The notes: a model not told the origin generated them from the sequence alone. A stretch of 64,000 bases of DNA from Perognathus longimembris pacificus (GCF_023159225.1 NC_063188.1:18001086-18065085), one strand, 5' to 3'. Shown: positions 13,045-24,858, numbered from the stretch's first letter. Translations and numbers: made by a program.

Positions 13045-13400
13045 TTTAGCTATTATTATTTTTTATTGGAAAGGTAATGTATGCAGGTGTTACAGTCAGG
13101 TAATCAGTACATTTCTTTTTTTAAATTGATTTATTTATTGTCAAGGTGATGTACAGAGGGGTTACAGTCTCATACATAAGGCAATGAGTGCATTTCTTAT
13201 CAAACTTGTTACCTCCTCCCTAATTTTTCTCCCACCTCCAGCCCTTCCCAATTCACCCCCTCCAGAGTTGTACAGTTGGTTTACAGCATATAGTTTTGTA
13301 AGTATTGCTGTTGCTTTGGTTCACCTTTTATCCTTTGTTTCTCCAAGTATATTTTTTGAACACTGTTACCTCTTCCCTCATTTTCTCCCAGTTTTTAGTT
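13045..13400 (-). mobile_element. Cluster of LINE-1 3'-end fragments
   Basis: Two L1 3' ends lie in a row on the reverse strand. 13045-13115 is a diverged tail (GTAATGTATGCAGGTGTTAC). 13116-13352 repeats the tail better (GGTGATGTACAGAGGGGTTA) and runs into the pyrimidine-rich 3'UTR (ACCTCCTCCCTAATTTTTCT) and TTGTACAGTTGGTTTACAGC. 13354-13400 looks like another 3'UTR scrap. All 5' truncated; the 93-codon forward frame here is 3'UTR, not coding. Confidence 0.8.
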
Positions 13401-13439
13401 TAAGACAATTTAAAGTCAACATAGTGATATACATAGTGA

Positions 13440-13850
13440 ATGAAGATATCAAAATGAAACAGTGAGATTGTTGAATAATAGAAGGTAGTGGGATGAGGAA
13501 AGATTGTGAGGGAGCAATAAATCTCATTAAAATACTGATATGCCTGTATGAAATACCATGGTGAAACTACTTTGCAAAAATTAATAACAGGAATATAAAA
13601 TAGGCTTTATCCAGGGTGTGAGTAATGGTCAAGAGGTGAAGACAAAAGAAAGGGTAAAGGAGAATAAATAGAGTAAAAATGTTTTATGCGAATGTGTGAA
13701 AATGAAACAATGAAGTTTGTTGAGATTTGTTTAGGAAGGTGAGCATGTTACAACATGGGAGGGTCTGCTCAAGCTACTTTGTAAGTTTTATACATGAATA
13801 TATCAAAATGAAACCTCCTTGTGCAAATGATTAAGGCTAAAAATGTTTTT
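13440..13850 (+). repeat. Unnamed interspersed repeat with three internal units, copy 1
   Basis: Related units begin near 13520, 13667 and 13760. Each has the pattern (tct)catTAAAATAC...ATGTGTGAAAATG...CAATGAAa, ending ATATATCAAAATGAAACC at about 13815. The same three units in the same order occur at 56940-57500. I cannot name the family. Confidence 0.6.
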
Positions 13851-14098
13851 AAAAAAAGAGAAAAATTTCATCATTGATAAAATACCAGTAAAGAATAGAT
13901 TTTGCCCCACAAAATCTTGAAGTCTAATTCCTTTCCAGTTATGGATCTTGTTGAAGACAATGATTCTAGATTCACTTGTCTTTCGTTGCTCAGTCAGTCA
14001 TAAGTGGATTATACATTTTTAATGAGATGTTAATTTTGCTTGACAGCTTGATTTCATTGAAAAGTACCTAGGAGATTAATGATTAGTAAAGCACGAGA

Positions 14099-14107
14099 GT
14101 GTGTGTG

Positions 14108-14144
<37 letters not shown>
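14099..14144. repeat. (GT)23 microsatellite with one GC interruption
   Basis: GT dinucleotides with a single C at 14114. It generates Val-Cys and Thr-His frames that should not be called genes. Confidence 0.98.
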
Positions 14145-14145
<1 letters not shown>

Positions 14146-15983
14146 CCAGAAAGTATTCACTAAGGAAGAAAAATCTTCCATGAATGTGAATGGTACCATC
14201 CCAACAGTTGGGAGCCTAGACAGAATAAAAGGAAAAAAAGCAAAAGAGCTAGTTTTCTTTCTGTGTTTCCTGGATTCCATGATATGCACAATCTCCTACA
14301 CCATATGCTCCTACCATCATGATGTGCTGCCTCGCCATGGGCTTAGAATCAGTGGAGCCAAGGACTATGAATTGAAATCACTGCAACTGTGAGCTGAAAA
14401 AAACCATTTGTCCTTTGACTTGTTAATATCAGATATTTTGTCACAGTGATGCGTAAAATAACCGATGTAGTTGCCAACACGTTCCAAGTTTATTTTACGA
14501 CCGCTTGGTTTACAGTGTTGTTTATGTCATTGAACATAGGTTGGCTTAGCCTACCTGTAATCTCCACTCCCTCTCTACATTACCAGTACAGCATATCTGT
14601 GCACACTTGATTCTATTAACCAGCTAAAACCAGTGCCCTACCTTCACCTTTAGAGTGAGGCCATAAGAGCTCCATGTACTTACCTGCTTCCTGAAGTCAG
14701 ACATGCATAGCATTAGAGCAGTCTTAACCAGCTTTGATTTTCTAAAATCCTCAGTACCTTGCTTGTCCCAACAACTATTCCTTGGCCTTTGCGACTTCCT
14801 ATTTCTGAACTTGGCAGTTGTTAATTAATAGAAGTGGAGTTTGAATCCTGGCTTCTTTTCAGAATATATTCTCTAATTTGTTCCTTGTAGGTGGAATCAA
14901 TGCTGCTTTAGTTTGCCTTTTTTTTTTTTAACATTTTAAGTCAGCTTGAGGATTTCTGCCATTGTAACATAACATATAAAATTACTTCATGGTTTGTGGA
15001 AATTCAAACATATCCTAAAATTTTGGGATTTTTTTCCAGGGTCTCATATACTTTATTGGTACTCCTGCTGACCTACAATATATGTACTTGATGTGTGGCA
15101 CAACTCCCCTCCTCCCCCCCCCCCCCCCCCCGCCTACATCTCTGGTTCTCTTGCTATTACTCATCTGCTCTGATGAACGCAGTACAGTATGTTGGGCAGG
15201 GTTACATTATCCCTCCCCCTACTTATTGTGCTTCACAGCCCATCTTCTCACCCCTCCTCCCATTTCCTTCAGAATGCTAAATTCTTTCCTTTCTATACAG
15301 ATAGAGAAGCCTCATCACTTCAGAGGCCTTGCCACTTAAAACTCAGGTTATGAGGATTGGAGGATAACCTTAGTGAACCTATCAGAGCACTTCTGTTTGA
15401 AGTTGTATTAGCAATAACAGAAAATTGTATTCTTTCCTAGGAGCAAGAATACTGGTATATTTATAAATTACCAGTGGATTTTATAATGAAGGGATTTTGG
15501 ACTCAATGTTCTGTTTGTCTTAATTCTTTAGTTTCCAAGGAGACAAGACCTCAGATCTACTTCTGAGCCCAGGTCTAATATTGACCCCTTTATATACTGT
15601 CTTATTCTACATTGAGGCTATCAAAACAATGCTTCATTTAAATTTTACCTATACTATTCTATATCCACACCCTGAAAAACCCTGTCACTTCATTTGTTTG
15701 CTTAGATGCCCCATGATTTTTCTGGTGTTCAGTCTTCCTTGTTTTTGCAACTTAATAAGCCTTAGTTTCTCAGACTACAGGGGTGTACCTGGGGGTCCTT
15801 ATTAGATGTAATTTATTACTTTCTGTTCTAAGCATTTCTTCTAATACATACAGTTTTCTCCCCAAGATGACTCTCATTATAATGCATCTTCAAAGAAGGT
15901 AGGGATTTCTGTTTTCTTTTCTGTTATAAAATAGTACTTAGGCTATGTTGAAAGAATTAATAAATGAATTCTGTTAATAGCCC

Positions 15984-15986
<3 letters not shown>
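14145..15986. other. No gene seen
   Basis: Frames at 14099-14392 and 15082-15339 arise from the GT tract and from the C run. No domain or splice-supported exon is recognised. Confidence 0.5.
15114..15131. repeat. C18 homopolymer
   Basis: Eighteen C in a row within a C/T-rich tract. Long C runs are rare and error-prone, so the true length is uncertain. Confidence 0.9.

Positions 15987-16027
<41 letters not shown>
15987..16027. repeat. (AT)20 microsatellite
   Basis: Uninterrupted AT dinucleotides. Confidence 0.98.
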
Positions 16028-16028
<1 letters not shown>

Positions 16029-18815
16029 CAACTTCCTTATGACAGTGTAGTACTTCATTTCAGTTTCCTCTGAACTTCTGCCTTGGGTTTTGGAATCAGA
16101 AAGACTTGGGAGAGATTCTTAGTCCATTGGGGCATAACTTAAAAGCAGCAGACGTTTTTCAGCTCTGCAAGCTGACCAGTGTAACTGAAAATTCAGTATC
16201 TAGTGGGGTTAAGGCCTCAACTTTAGGAACTTAGCTGGCACCTTCTTTTATCCTTGAATAGTGAGAAAAGTGCAATTTTTTACACCTTTGGTTTTTTTTC
16301 TTTGTCTTCCATGGTGAATTGAGAATGCTGTTGCTTATACTTACTTGGTTATGACAAATTGTATGAAGTAACTTACATAGAAGACTAATTGTAGAATCTG
16401 AAACATGGTGAATGTTCAGTTAATATGAGCTAGTAATTTTCACTATAACTCTTCTTGTCTTGTTTTAAACTTTCCAGATGTCAGACACACACTGCTGTTC
16501 CTCAGGTGCTGCTCAACACCAAATGTTATTCATCCTATAGGACAGTAACATATGTATATGTTCTTTGTATAGTTATGAACTCAATGTCTTACCCACTTAT
16601 CACTATAGGTAAAGACATTTATATGTTACTGTCACATTAGTCTAAATATGGCTGAAATGTTCTTGAAAAAGACAGCAGCAGTTAATGTATAGAACTGGGC
16701 TTTATGGATGAATACAGTACCTACAACGAATGTTAGGTAATTATGATTTCTCATGAACAACTTCTTTTTTTGAGTGGTTTTAGAATCTATCCAGTGAAGA
16801 GGAGGGGCAGGAGCAAAGAGGAGATTTTTTGAGTGCTGTGTGCCCCTGCTGAGAGGGTATTTCAATGAGTTTCTGTGATGATCTATGACCTCCCCTCCCA
16901 TTTTCTTAGTTACTCTAGGAGCTGTAAGTAAAGGCAGAGGAAGCTATACTTTTATTGTTTGGCAGGCTTGAATGTCTCTCTCTCCATAATCATGACATGG
17001 ATGCATACACATATGTAGGAATCAGAAGGGAGAAATAAGAACCAAGATCTTGGCAGTGGTAAGATAACGTGGTAAGATAAGTGGTAAGATAACTCCACTG
17101 GCCCTCTTTAGTATTTTCTAATAGATTTTACTGGTGATGGTTTCCTTGACCTTTGATGTGCTTTCTAAGGGGGAGCATTGCCTGACTTCTAGCATTTCTT
17201 TAGGCATAATTAGTACCATCTCCAAATCATTTTTTTGTTGTCACCTTAGTACACATGACTTGAATTTCTTAGCTGTATGTGCAAAAATATGTATCATGGT
17301 ATTTTACAAATTATTCTGGAGCTGTGTACCTAACTATAATGATTTCCTGGTAACATTTTTCACCCAATCATCTTATCCAATTTTCATCCATTCATTGCCT
17401 AAACAATACGTGTGATATCCACAACCAAAGTAGGATGTGTGACACACACAACCTGATGATATCTTGGGTACATTCCAGGTTGTGGTAACTGTCTTGAATG
17501 TCCCTTATGAGGAATTTTTAAAGTACATTAAAAGTATAGCATAAATAGATTTCTATTGCCACCATATTTTCTAAAAGAAAGATTTATTTTTCCATGATGT
17601 AAGACTTATATTGGAGTTTATACTCTCCTTTAATCCTATTCCCCTTCCTCAATTTTTTCAGCAGTATACTCCTTTCTTCAGCTCACCCTTCTCTTGAGTT
17701 ATCCTGAGAACTGAAATCAAGAGCAAGCAAGTTCAACTTGTGATAGTCCATTTCCCTTCCTTCAAAGCATGAAGGAGTTTGTTCCATTTTTTTGTACCTT
17801 TCAAGTTTTGTCAGTTTACAGCTTTACTATATTTTGTAGTTGCATTAAATTCATTGCCCTATGTGTAGGATTCAGTGCAGTTTGGCATCACCCATGGCTT
17901 GATCCCTGAGAAGAATTTACCTGCATAATTTTTTCTTATTGTATTATTACCCTAAATGAATGATTTGATGATAAAAATAAATTCTAAGGGAAGCTGAGGA
18001 AAATGTATAAAGTACACAAGAAAAGTGAAATTCTCTGTATTTTTACTAATATAACTACCCATAATAATGAAGAAAGAAAATAGAGTACTTCAACATAAAA
18101 GAGACCAAAATGTTCCTACAGGTCAAATTAAGGAGTAGAGGATCAATGTCATATTTCGAAAAGTGTTGTAGATATAAAATGACCTGGAAGTATAGACACA
18201 CTTCACTTCTTCTTTACTTGAGGTGATTTTGTTATAATCTTAAATTTTAATGAAAAACTGAAATAGAAAGCTATTCAAGAAGATCAGGCCTCAGGGGTCT
18301 TGGTAAGTCCCATTGGCCTTCAGCATCTGTAGAATCTAGTTGAGTCTTCCTAATATGGATTCAATCAGCACTTTCCATCAGCATCTTTACTTTGTTCTTT
18401 AATAATCCAAATGCCTTACCTATTTCCCAGGGTTTAAATGACAACCATAATTGTAGGAACAGATTGTTGATGGGCTATTATTCAGTGAAATGTTGGTTCA
18501 GAGGACTGATGAAGGCTTTGAAATTGGATCCTTGGATTGAAAAATAAATTAGCATCCACGAGTCTCATCAGTAGCTCTTCTACTAAAACTGTTAAAAAAT
18601 GGAACCAATACTTAAGAGCTACCCTGTTAACAAAATTTTAATTTTGTAAGATAGTATTATTAAGCATGAGCACTATGTTGTACAGCAAACATCTACAACT
18701 TACATAGTTGAAACATTATATGTGTTAAACAACTTTCTTCTCATCCCAGCAGCTCCTGACAGTCACTATTCTTACTCTTTACCTCTATGAGTTTATTCTA
18801 TGAGTTTGACTCTTT
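16028..18815. other. No gene or recognisable repeat
   Basis: Unique AT-rich DNA. The frames 16632-16901 (reverse) and 17134-17415 (forward), 89 and 93 codons, show no motif; the latter is merely hydrophobic. Confidence 0.5.
17056..17093. repeat. Three tandem copies of a 12-13-mer
   Basis: GTGGTAAGATAAC, GTGGTAAGATAA and GTGGTAAGATAAC lie end to end. The unit also resembles a consensus 5' splice site (G|GTAAGA), but no exon context supports this. Confidence 0.95.
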
Positions 18816-18831
18816 AAGATTACACATATAA

Positions 18832-18948
18832 TCAGGAGGGAGAAAAGCAGGAAAGAGGTGACACTGAACAAAAAGAATTGTATTCAATACCTCACTTATA
18901 TACCTGTAACTCCTCTGTACATCACCATTACAATAAATTTTTTTTTTA
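18832..18948 (+). mobile_element. Short 5'-truncated LINE-1 with target-site duplication
   Basis: Only the last ~117 bp of an L1 3'UTR: GGTGACACTGAACAAAAAG, TGTATTCAATACCTCAC, CTGTAACTCCTCTGTACATC, ATTACAATAAA. Flanks AAGATTACACATATAA (18816-18831) and AAGATTCCACATATAA (18949-18964) match at 15 of 16 bases. Confidence 0.85.
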
Positions 18949-19005
18949 AAGATTCCACATATAAGTGGAATCGTGGAGGATTTTTCTGCAACTGCTTATC
19001 TCTTC

Positions 19006-19201
19006 TTTTTTTTTGCCAGTCCTGGAGCTTGGGATTCAGGGCCTGAGCACTGTCTCTGGCTTCTTTCTGCTCAAGGCTAGCATTCTACCACTTGAATCAC
19101 AGTGCCACTTCTGGCTTTTTCTGTTTATGTGGTGCTGAGGAATAAAATACAGGGCTTCATGCATGCTAGGCAAGTACTCTACTGCTAAGCCACATTCCCA
19201 A
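19006..19201 (-). mobile_element. IDL-Geo SINE, subtype A
   Basis: Reverse strand, both halves present: GCCAGTCCTGGAGCTTGGGA (Geo end), GCACTGTCTCTGGCTTC, CAAGGCTAGCATTCTACCAC, then GTTTATGTGGTGCTGAGGAA and GCATGCTAGGCAAGTACTCT (ID half). Short flanking similarity CTTATCTCTT (18995) and CTTATCTTTT (19202). Confidence 0.9.
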
Positions 19202-19894
19202 CTTATCTTTTTGTATAAGTGAAAAGATGTGAAAAGGGAACAGGTTCATCAATATTGTCTCAAATGGAGAGATTCTTTGTGTTAAGGTTTGGTGCTACTT
19301 GCTACTTTCATACTAATTAGGGCAGAAGCAGCAAGAAATAGTATGATTTTGTGGTTCTCTCACACTCTAAATGAGTGAGAACCTCTCTGAAAGAACATGT
19401 TTGGCTATGATGATAGTAGGTCCCCTGAGATACCTCTTTTAAAAGACAAAGCCTTCTGTTATTTAGCTATGGTAAGACAACAGGTAGAGGTAGTGTCAAA
19501 ACAAGTACATTATTCACTCTCATTTTTCACCTTTTTCCAGGTCTTCACATGGTCTACTACAAAGTACTACCTTAATTTAATGTATCAAGTTCACTGCCAA
19601 CAGCAGCTTCTGCAATTGAATGTGTTTACCCTAGTTTAGAAGACAAGAATGAATGAAAAATAGCAGCATATGCTTACAATCAGTCCAGGTGGGGGAAGCA
19701 GAGAGATAGCTAAAGATGCTTGTCTGAACTGTTTAACATGTGTGTGTGAGGTTTGGTCCTTATTCCTTCAATTTTGCCAGTTGCTTCAAACCCCCTCCTT
19801 TCTTATTTGTCTCTAGGCTGGAGTTCAACAAGCCTTACTTGAAAAATCTTTGAAAAACCTAAGCAATGAAATAGGACTACTGAGTATCTGTCTG

Positions 19895-19897
<3 letters not shown>

Positions 19898-19941
<44 letters not shown>

Positions 19942-19949
19942 TATCTATC

Positions 19950-20019
<70 letters not shown>

Positions 20020-20166
20020 ATCTATCTACTTACCTACCTGCCTACCTACCTACCTACATACCTGCCTGCCAGCCTGCCTGCCTGCCTACCTACCTACCTA
20101 CCTACCTACCTACCTACCTACCTACCTACCTTCCTACCTACCTGCCTTCCTACCTATCTATCCATC
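19898..20166. repeat. Compound microsatellite (TC)n-(CA)n-(CTAT)n-(CCTA/CCTG)n
   Basis: About 270 bp. TC to about 19927, CA to 19940, about 20 CTAT units to about 20020, then CTAC/CCTG/CCTA variants to about 20160. The unit changes gradually from CTAT to CTAC to CTGC and back. Confidence 0.97.
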
Positions 20167-20231
20167 CTTAACCAGAACCCATGGGACAAATAGCCTATAG
20201 TGTGTTGATTCTCCAGACCAAGAGAATTCTA

Positions 20232-20232
20232 T

Positions 20233-20268
<36 letters not shown>
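20232..20268. repeat. (TG)n microsatellite
   Basis: TG dinucleotides with one interruption near 20237. Confidence 0.95.
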
Positions 20269-20269
<1 letters not shown>

Positions 20270-20512
20270 CATTTTATTTGTATAAGACACAGGGTTGCAC
20301 ATAATTAAAAAACTGTACATTACTTTATCTACATTACACCTAGATAATTTCAATGGAATATTTTGATGATTTTTGCTAACTTTTTTTGTTTAGATCCAAC
20401 TACAATCGTGATTGATCAATGAACCTAGTACCAACATACATAGGGCTCCTATTTTCTTTTGCGATAAATGAGTAATGAAAGTGCAACAACAATAATAATG
20501 TGAGCAGTTCTT

Positions 20513-20580
20513 TTTTTTTTCAAATTTTTATGATCAAACTGATGTACAGAGAGGTTACAGTTTCATACATTCGGCATTGG
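20513..20580 (-). mobile_element. Extremely truncated LINE-1 insertion (68 bp)
   Basis: T-run followed by the reverse complement of the L1 3' terminus (TGATCAAACTGATGTACAGA, GAGGTTACAGTTTCATACAT). Flanked by a perfect 12-bp duplication TGAGCAGTTCTT at 20501-20512 and 20581-20592, so this is a complete insertion event. Confidence 0.9.
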
Positions 20581-20592
20581 TGAGCAGTTCTT

Positions 20593-22360
20593 ATGTTGAA
20601 TCAAATAATAGTTTTTTAAATGATGGGAAAACATAGTCATTACTTTTTTGTGTTAGTTACAATGTCATGGCTACCGATACAACACCCTTATATTTGACCC
20701 ACATTATTAATACTTTCTTGGTAAAGTTTAAAATGGAGATTATCAACAAAACAAAATATCATGACTTGGTTTTTAGCATTTCCAGTAGCCATGTTGTAAA
20801 TTACTTCTCACTGTGGTTTATATCAAGCTACAATTCTGATGTCAGGGCAACAAGTTTCTGAAAGAGATGGGCAGCAGCACACAAGTAACCTCAGGGGTGT
20901 GGAAGACTAAAATGTAATAGGAGAATTAGAAAGGGATGTGTTTGGTGTACCACCGTTAGTCTTAATTTAATTTATAATATTTTAATTTAAAAATAAGGGC
21001 TGCTTTTAATAAATGGTTCACAAAATTCCAAAGATTTAATTGTTGAGCCAGAATGTGTTAACTCCTAGCATGTTGTTGAGCAGCCAAACTTTTGAAGGAC
21101 TTTTGGTGGGCTAGACAGTGTATGTGAACCTTGATTATTAGCTCTCAGCAGTCAATAATAAGAATATATTATCCAACACTGATGGTTCTTACTTCACCTG
21201 CATCTTACATGATCTCATTGTGTTTCTCAAATATTTCTAGAAGACCTTAGTGGTTTCCACTATGTTATTATGAGCAAGTTGCTTACCATGTGCTGTTGGT
21301 GCTTTGTTGGACATTAAGTAGATATTCCTCTGGGACTGCTGCTTTCCATTTAGGCATTATAACTGCTGCTACTCTGCTGGTCTCTCATGTCTCCTACTGA
21401 TTCAGTTGCCCTTCTGCTGTGCTATAACTAAAAAGTGCAGGTGTGTTCATGGCGTTAGATAGCTTGTCTCAAAGTAGGAGAAAATGTGTGCGTTTTAAAA
21501 ATATGTTTTGTTATAACCTTATAACATTTTTAATAGGCTTTTTCTTCCACAAAGTAATCTTTTCGATTTACTAAAATACTGAGATTTACTTAAGGAGTTA
21601 TCATGTACTTCATACTCATTTTCCCCTATTGTTACTATCTTATATCATTATAGTGCATTTATAATAAGTAATAAATCAATATTAATGCATTATTATCAAA
21701 TTCTATGCTATATTCAACCTTTCTATTTTTCATAGTTTTTTCAAGGAACTCATCCAGAATACCATATTACATTTAATCCTCGCATTTCCTTACCTTCTTC
21801 CATCTGTGACAGTTTCTAAGATCTTTGCTTGTTTTTGATGACCTGGGAGAGTCTTGAGGAATACCAGCCATTTCATAGAATAGCCTTTAATTTGTTGGTC
21901 TTTCAGTGTATCCAATGTCTCTCTTATGGTTAGACTTATGTTTGGAGAAACGAGACTACAGGAGTCAAATACTATTCTCATCACATAATATCAATGGTGC
22001 ATATTAGTATCAATGTGACTGAGTCTGATAACCTGGTTGAAATTATTGAATTTCTCCACTTAAAGTTATTAGTTTAAAATTTTCTTTTCTCTACTGTATT
22101 GTTTGAAAGGCAGTCATTATGCACAGCACATATTTAAGGAATGGGGAGTCTATTCAGGTATACTATCTAAACACTGATTTTTAATCTTCTACTAGGTGAT
22201 TTCTTTTGTTCTCATTGTTTATTTACTCAATCATTTTAGCACTATAAGCCCACAGAAATTCATTTTAAACTGGGGATTATATCTAGTATAATGATCCTTT
22301 TCTATTTATGGATTCAGTCTCAGAATTTGCCAATTTTGCTTAAAGTTATTTGTAAATCCC
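20593..22360. other. No gene or recognisable repeat
   Basis: Unique AT-rich DNA with short frames only. Confidence 0.5.
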
Positions 22361-22660
22361 TATAACAGAATATGCAAGGCTGGGTAATTTGTAAAATGAA
22401 GTTTATTTAGCTTATGGTTGTAGAGACCCAAGAGGATGATGCCAGCTTCTGAGTGGCCCTAGTGAAGGCCTCATACCAGATAGTACTATGGCAGAAGCCT
22501 GTGCATGAAAGGAAGAAATCACATGGCAAAGCAGGAAGCAAGAGGTGGAGAGGGGGCACTCTTGCTCATCTGTACTGCTCTTGAGAAATACCTCAGTCCA
22601 GAAGACCAGCATTAATCCCTTTAAAAGGTGATTTTGTCAATGACCTAACTTCCCTCTCTA
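22361..22660. repeat. Old LTR-like (MaLR/MST-type) repeat
   Basis: The order of words recalls an old mammalian consensus: TATAACAGAATATGCAAGGC, TGGGTAATTTGTAAAATGAA, GTTTATTTAGCTTATGGTTG, AGTGAAGGCCTCATACC, AAATCACATGGCAAAGCAGG, GCATTAATCCCTTTAAAAGG. Class assignment is from memory of similar MaLR/MST-like LTRs and is uncertain. Confidence 0.45.
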
Positions 22661-22681
22661 ACTTTAATTCTTAAAGATTCT

Positions 22682-23686
22682 TTTTAAAAAATTTAAGTTA
22701 AATTTTACTGACGAGGTGATGTACAGAGGGGGTACAGTTACATAACAAGGTAATGAGAGTATGTTTCTTGTCATATTTGTTACACCCTCCCTCATTTTTC
22801 CTTCCCTTCCCTAGTTCGGATAAGCACATATACAATATCCAGTGTACCAAAATCATATACAGTGACCACAGGAGGTACGCCACAGGAAATTCACCTAGTA
22901 CATTAAACATAATGACAACAATAAAATCTTCCTGTTTCCATCTCTTGGAGTTCATTTTGCTTAGCCTCATCTTATATAATCATATGTATGTAGCTGTTGA
23001 GCTATTGTGATCCTCTGACAGGTCTATCCTAGACCTTTTTATGTTTATTTAGTAATTTGGTTTTAGAGACGTGATGTAGAGTCACTGACCAAAACATGTG
23101 GAAAGACCATTTGAAAAGAAGTTTTGTTATTTTACAGACATGATCTCTACTGTTCTTGCCTGCCCCCCCCCGCCCCCCCGACAACAACCACATATCAGGG
23201 AGACCATGTGCCTTTGTTCTCTGTGTTCTAGGCTTGTCTCACTCAACATTATTTGTTCAAGATCTGACAATTTCCTGGTGAATGCCATTATTTGATCATT
23301 TCTAATTGCTGTGTAGTATTCCATTGTGTATAGGTACCACATTTTTTGGATCCATTCATCTGTAGTGGGGCATCTGGGTTGTTTGCATATTTTGGCTATT
23401 TTGAATTCTGCAGTGATAAACATAGATGTACAGGTGTCTTTGTGGTATCCTGGATCCTGTTGTTCTGGATAGATGCCTAGGAGTGGTATGGCTGGGTCAT
23501 AGGGTATGTCTATGCTGAGTTTTTTGAGGAACCTCCATACTGTTCTCCAGAGTGGTTGTACTAGTTTACACTCCCACCAAGAGTGGAGAAGGGTTCCTCT
23601 TTCTCCGCATCCTCTCCAGCATTTGTTTTTGCCTGAGCTCAGAGTATAGGCCATTCTAACTGGGGTGAGGTGGTATCTCAGGGTTG
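22682..23686 (-). mobile_element. LINE-1, 5'-truncated, about 1 kb, perfect target-site duplication
   Basis: Reverse-strand L1 holding the 3'UTR tail (GGTGATGTACAGAGGGGGTA), 3'UTR and the ORF2 C-terminus. A 17-bp duplication TAATTCTTAAAGATTCT lies at 22665-22681 and 23687-23703. The 3'UTR differs from the other copies (AAGCACATATACAATATCC; a C8-G-C7 run at 23163-23179), so it belongs to a different subfamily. Confidence 0.95.
23127..23686 (-). pseudogene. LINE-1 ORF2p C-terminal fragment (open frame)
   Basis: The largest intact coding remnant in the window: about 185 codons of L1 ORF2 open on the reverse strand. It encodes the C-terminal domain behind the reverse transcriptase, which in full-length L1 binds RNA during target-primed reverse transcription. 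The cysteine motif is visible as CX3CX7HX4C (CWRGC ... H ... C), followed by LLGIYP, then KMWYLYTMEYY and LSETSL. Endonuclease and reverse transcriptase domains are absent, so it cannot mobilise itself. The frame runs upstream into host flank, so its first Met is not native. Its end carries a Gly run from the C/G-rich tract instead of the SLIGNN-type end of the other copies, probably readthrough or a shifted stop. Confidence 0.9.
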
Positions 23687-23703
23687 TAATTCTTAAAGAT
23701 TCT

Positions 23704-24479
23704 ATCACTGAATTTAGTTCTCATACTATAAACGATTGTGATCTATTTAGTATCATATTTACCCATATTGTGTGGGTTTATTGGCAAATCTATATTAAAC
23801 ATGAGTTAAAACTGTCCAAATATATTATAAAATGGACCACTGTAGTCTTTCCCATTTCTTAATTTTAACTTTCCATTCTAATGGCAATAAATTTGAGTCC
23901 CACTATTTACTATCCATTTGCTTTCATCCATTCGACTATATAAGTTTAAGAGTATCAGAACTGTTAACCTATTCCAAGTCTTGGATCTTAACTTTCTCAC
24001 ATAATAGTTATTTGTAATTTGTGCTTAGATATAATGTGTAGTTCATTTTCCCATTAGTCTTATACCCTCCATTCAACTTCTAAGTGACTAAGTTTAGAAC
24101 TTTAATAATTTCTTTTTTCTATATTTTTAGAACTTTAATAATTTCTATATCTTTGAGTAATAACTAATATCCTTACCCATTCTAGTTTTTCCTGTTTAGC
24201 TATAAGCATGTTGAACTGGGCTAAAAATCAAATCCAAATGACATTGACATACTGTTCTTAAGATGCCTAATGCTTAAGCTACTTAACCTCCCATTCTATC
24301 TTTGATCAAGGTCAATGTGGCATATTCTTTATTTCCTATACAGTGTTTCTTTTCCAGGAGTCTTCTTAGCTCATGCAAAAATAGGCTTCCTTGGGCTGTT
24401 TAAAGACCATACCAGATATATACAGATATGTCTCAATCCTAATTAAGTACAAGCTATGACTCTTGCATAGTTAGTTTTG
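23704..24479. other. No gene seen
   Basis: Unique AT-rich DNA with short frames, apart from the 33-bp duplication at 24093-24146. Confidence 0.5.
24093..24146. repeat. Local 21-bp direct repeat
   Basis: TTTAGAACTTTAATAATTTC(T) occurs at 24093-24113 and 24126-24146, offset 33 bp: a small tandem duplication. Confidence 0.95.
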
Positions 24480-24650
24480 CTTAATCCTCATAGAAATAAG
24501 CACTCCTAATTTATTAAGTGATTAATATTGTCAGATGTTGTGTTTAAATCTTGATTAAACACCAAAATCCTATGAAGTTAGGTTTACTAGCATTTTACAA
24601 TTTTACAGGTGGAAAACAGAGAAGCTCTCCCACCTTTAGCTATTTTGGAG
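24480..24650 (+). mobile_element. MIR fragment
   Basis: Weak MIR-like layout: CTTAATCCTCATAGAAATAA, later CCTATGAAGTTAGGTTTACT, ATTTTACAGGTGGAAAACAG. Confidence 0.45.
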
Positions 24651-24659
24651 ATGGAGTTC

Positions 24660-24800
24660 ACATCCATGTATTCTCATTTTTTGCAGGCATTGTGTTAGGT
24701 ATTGATGGGAAATGGAGAAATGATTGGGGGTGACTACACAACTCAAGGATCTTTCAGATTGATGGGAGAGAACAATATTTACAATATAATAAAATATCAT
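24660..24800 (+). repeat. Ancient mammalian repeat, class not assigned
   Basis: GCATTGTGTTAGGTATTGAT and CTCAAGGATCTTTCAGATTG resemble the same old consensus as 885-1090. Confidence 0.3.
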
Positions 24801-24858
24801 GGAAAAAGTAAAATAATCTGATTTATTAAAGCCTAACCCAGTCATTTTGGGGAGCCTT

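Noticed and set aside
19898..20166. Minisatellite or CRISPR-like array
   Set aside because: Units are 2-4 bp with no spacers; a simple compound microsatellite in a mammalian genome.
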